Under the pieces are notes generated by a model that saw only the letters and a program-made list of their open reading frames with translations, had not been told where the DNA came from and ran no database searches. Positions 61,046 to 64,000 of a DNA stretch of 64,000 nucleotides are shown here, in pieces (the stretch's first letter is position 1; each line of letters opens with the position of its first letter). The stretch is taken from contig NC_069124.1 of NCBI RefSeq assembly GCF_026914265.1, positions 16,017,088 through 16,081,087 on the forward strand. Reading direction: 5' to 3'. Position numbers and translations under genes: made by a program. This DNA is from Mya arenaria. Taxonomy: Eukaryota; Mollusca; Bivalvia; Myida; Myidae.

Positions 61046-64000
61046 AGTACAAAGTATAAAGTACTTTTTCAACTTAATACGAATTAATGCGTTTTTAGAA
61101 TAACTCATGAACAGCTTACAGTGTCCGGTAAGATTCACCAGTATCTTGGGAAGTGTTAGGCTGTGCACGAGTAAGCCGGTTTAGACCTCAAGTGAATAAT
61201 AGCATGGTTTGACTGTCCTTGCCGTGATGATTGATCCAATACTTAGGAATGACAATATTTTGATAGCTGTGTTATGTTTGCTGCTTGAGACGCTGTGTTC
61301 CTCTTCTTAAGTGACTGTTTAGATTCGGTATCCTGTCATCGTATGATGGTAATTTATATACATATTATCTGATTTCATATTATTAAACTAGTAATATAAG
61401 AGTCTCTAAAGAATGGCAACAGGTACTCTGGACGACGAACACTTATCTTACACTAACCATGACAAGAAGCAAATAAAATCTAAAACTAAACTAAATGTTT
61501 AAATATGATAGAGTATGATATTTATTTATATTCTGTACATATACTTAGTATTTTTAGGAGATAGGGAACTTTTATTGAGCTTAGATTTTAATTAGTTTAA
61601 ATATCGCATTTTTCAGTCCACAAATAATTTATACTATTTTTGGTAAGTATGTATTTTGTTAACTGATGTTCACAACCTACCTTCCATGTATCATTATTTG
61701 ACTCGTTGGCTATCATAAAACTAGGACTTTTTTGGAATCAGGTAAGTATCTTTTGCATGTTTCAAATGATGAGATAATTTTTAGCGGGTTGATGACAAAC
61801 TGGATTACACTTTTATTACCAAAACAGTATGGTGTCCGGCATATGTGGATTGTGCAAGTTCAAGTTTCTAGACATAGTTCGTTAATCAACTGAAGAACAT
61901 GAAACCCTAATACTTATTCAGACAGTGTACTTGTTGAGGACAGATTGGACCCGTCAGTCGTGATTCAATGGGACGTTCGCCGGTCCTTTTCGGTATTTCA
62001 TTAACTTTAACAATACACTTGACTGTTCAATGAAGTATCTATTCGTAGAAGAAGCACTATACAAACGAATTGTATTTATCTTGTAATTTTCATTTCGTTT
62101 CATACAACTTTGAACTCATTAACTGTATCAATGCATATAAACGTCAACCTACCTATTGATGTTTCGACTGAATTAAGCTGTATATTTTGTATTTTGGTTT
62201 CTTTCTGTTGATTTAATGAAAATGTTTGCTTTATTTTATGTTTTAAGATTCGACAAATGTGTGTTTTCGCTCATGCCCATGTTGTCCACGTGTATTAATA
62301 CAGGTGGAAAATTTGAAACTTAAAAATAGCTTAAAAACTTTTTAAATATAATTACTTTGCTCTTTTCACAACGGTTTAGACTGCTATTTAGAACTGCACT
62401 TATATTTTGATATATTTGACAAGCTTGACAAAGGTGTAACACAATCGGGATATGAGTCAACTTTTACAGAGGATCATTTGATCTCTTCCAGAATCTTTTC
62501 CGTGTTGGGGTACGGTCGCGTACGAATGAGGTTCCAAATGAAAAACCTTAATTTTCTAACACCACTTAACACTAACAGACAGAAAAACAATCATAAAAAG
62601 AATCGGAGATCGTCTATAAGCATCACAAACGCTTCTCAAAGAAATAAGAGTGTTAATAATCGCGATATCCCCTGTTCAAAGATATCGAAGACCCGAATGT
62701 TTTATTAATTGCATACATTTAAAAAAAAAAAAATTCAAAGAGTGAACAAATATATACTTTAAATACTCTAAATACTTTGATTGTCCACCATCTCGTATTT
62801 TGGTAGAGTAAAACTGTATTCATTTTTGTACAGTTTGATATACTAGTAGTTTTACTTGAACAGCAATAAGCACAATTACAAGATGCCGTTTGAAGAGCTG
62901 TACATTGAAAACAAACGTTTCTTGGATTAATAACTCTTTTAAACAAGATCCAGTTTTTACGAATTATTTATAAATCCAAGTTATAAATCAAGATAAGAAT
63001 TTCGAAAAGATTTCAGAAATTATTCATGATCAATGCCGACATATTTGGTTGTTTTAGTCAATTCTCTCGTTTCGGTGATTAGAAATGGCAAAGCTGTTTT
63101 GGTACATAGAATGTAATTTAATGATGAAAAGACGCAAATTGAGCCTAAAAGTAACGCGTTTAATTCGACATGAATGTTCAGCATATTGATACCAGATACT
63201 CCTTTGTAATTAAATTCTTTTGGAGAAAGAAAATCTCCGGAGATTGAAAGTACATGTATACTTCCAATTAGATGCAATTGAAACACTCATGAAATTAAGA
63301 AAACCAAAGATAGCTCAGTCCTCGCAGAAGTTATGTTCTCCAACGGTTTTATTTATGATTTTTTTTATGTTAAACTCATCATCTTTACTGTCTCGTAATT
63401 TAATTCAATCTTTAGCATACGCATTTAAACCTTATTTTTAAATTTCGTATCCCTCACTGCCAGTTTGGGTTAAACGTGCACGTGGTTTCATACAAAAGAG
63501 ATCCTTGCATTTTAGTATACTACAATACTGATGTCGTGCATTGATTTAGATTTTCACGATCAAATTTTGGTAGCGAAAATAATTTTTCACGATCAGATGA
63601 TGATAACGAGTACGAAAAATAAGGTTTAAATAGTATGAATTCAAACTTCTTCATTTCGGCCACACATTGTTAACAAGAATAAAGTATTTAACGATTTCGG
63701 CAGTATTTTTGTCTTCCCTCCGCCAAATGTGATACTATAGGACATATACAAGGTTCTCTTTGTATTTCATTACCTTTAACAATGCAATTGTCTGTGAAGT
63801 GATGTAACAAAGTCGCACAGAAGCACTATAAAAAAATATTTTGTACTTTTAATTCTGTGTAACCTCTCGTATAAACTAAAACGGTAAATTTGATTCCAAT
63901 TTTCAACTGTCAACTGGTTGTGTTGCTATGTCTAGCTAATTTAAAATACTTTTCCCACGCTAGACATTCCTTGCTAATTTCACGAAATTCAATGTTTTAA
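61046..64000. other. Gene C intron 2, running off the window
   Basis: AT-rich sequence without a recognisable nAChR exon 3 or other feature apart from one stray repeat unit. Confidence 0.5.

Overview
The window reads as animal nuclear DNA. It is strongly AT-rich, genes are split by long introns with GT..AG borders, and much of it is microsatellite, minisatellite, SINE, LINE and foldback transposon sequence. The recognisable genes are invertebrate nicotinic acetylcholine receptor (nAChR) subunits. The repeats, together with the local cluster of nAChR paralogs, suggest a mollusc, probably a bivalve. That is an inference; no sequence here names the species.

Layout: 1-6.2 kb holds no gene I can support, only an AT microsatellite, a 52-bp tandem repeat and an old transposon copy. 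At 6,279-17,192 (+) lies a complete alpha-type nAChR gene (gene A) of 7 to 8 coding exons, about 521 residues. From 17.2 to 25.7 kb only debris is visible, including a short dead nAChR fragment at 21.1 kb. At 25.7-28.74 kb (-) lies a 5'-truncated non-LTR retrotransposon with an intact reverse-transcriptase frame. At 28,880-40,012 (-) lies a second complete alpha-type nAChR gene (gene B) of 5 coding exons, 511 residues. Its introns carry two large minisatellites and a decayed extra copy of its own largest exon. From 40 to 55.6 kb I see no confident gene, only several inverted-repeat elements, a SINE nested in a TTAA element, compound microsatellites and an 83-bp tandem repeat. At 55,672-60,358 (+) are the first two exons of a third nAChR gene (gene C), very like gene A, which runs off the window; its first intron holds a 1.7-kb TTAA foldback element.

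The three genes should encode subunits of pentameric acetylcholine-gated cation channels. All lie within 64 kb, A and C on + and B on -. They share exon phases (45-bp exon 3, 110-bp exon 4), so they arose by local duplication, but gene B has lost two of the introns seen in A (one of them also seen in C). Copied exon material was found at three places: 3' exon-2 sequence repeated in gene A's next intron, a dead exon 5/6 inside gene B, and a dead exon 5 piece at 21 kb. The cluster therefore appears to be changing at the exon level. All exon limits were read by eye from splice signals and family alignment, without transcript support.
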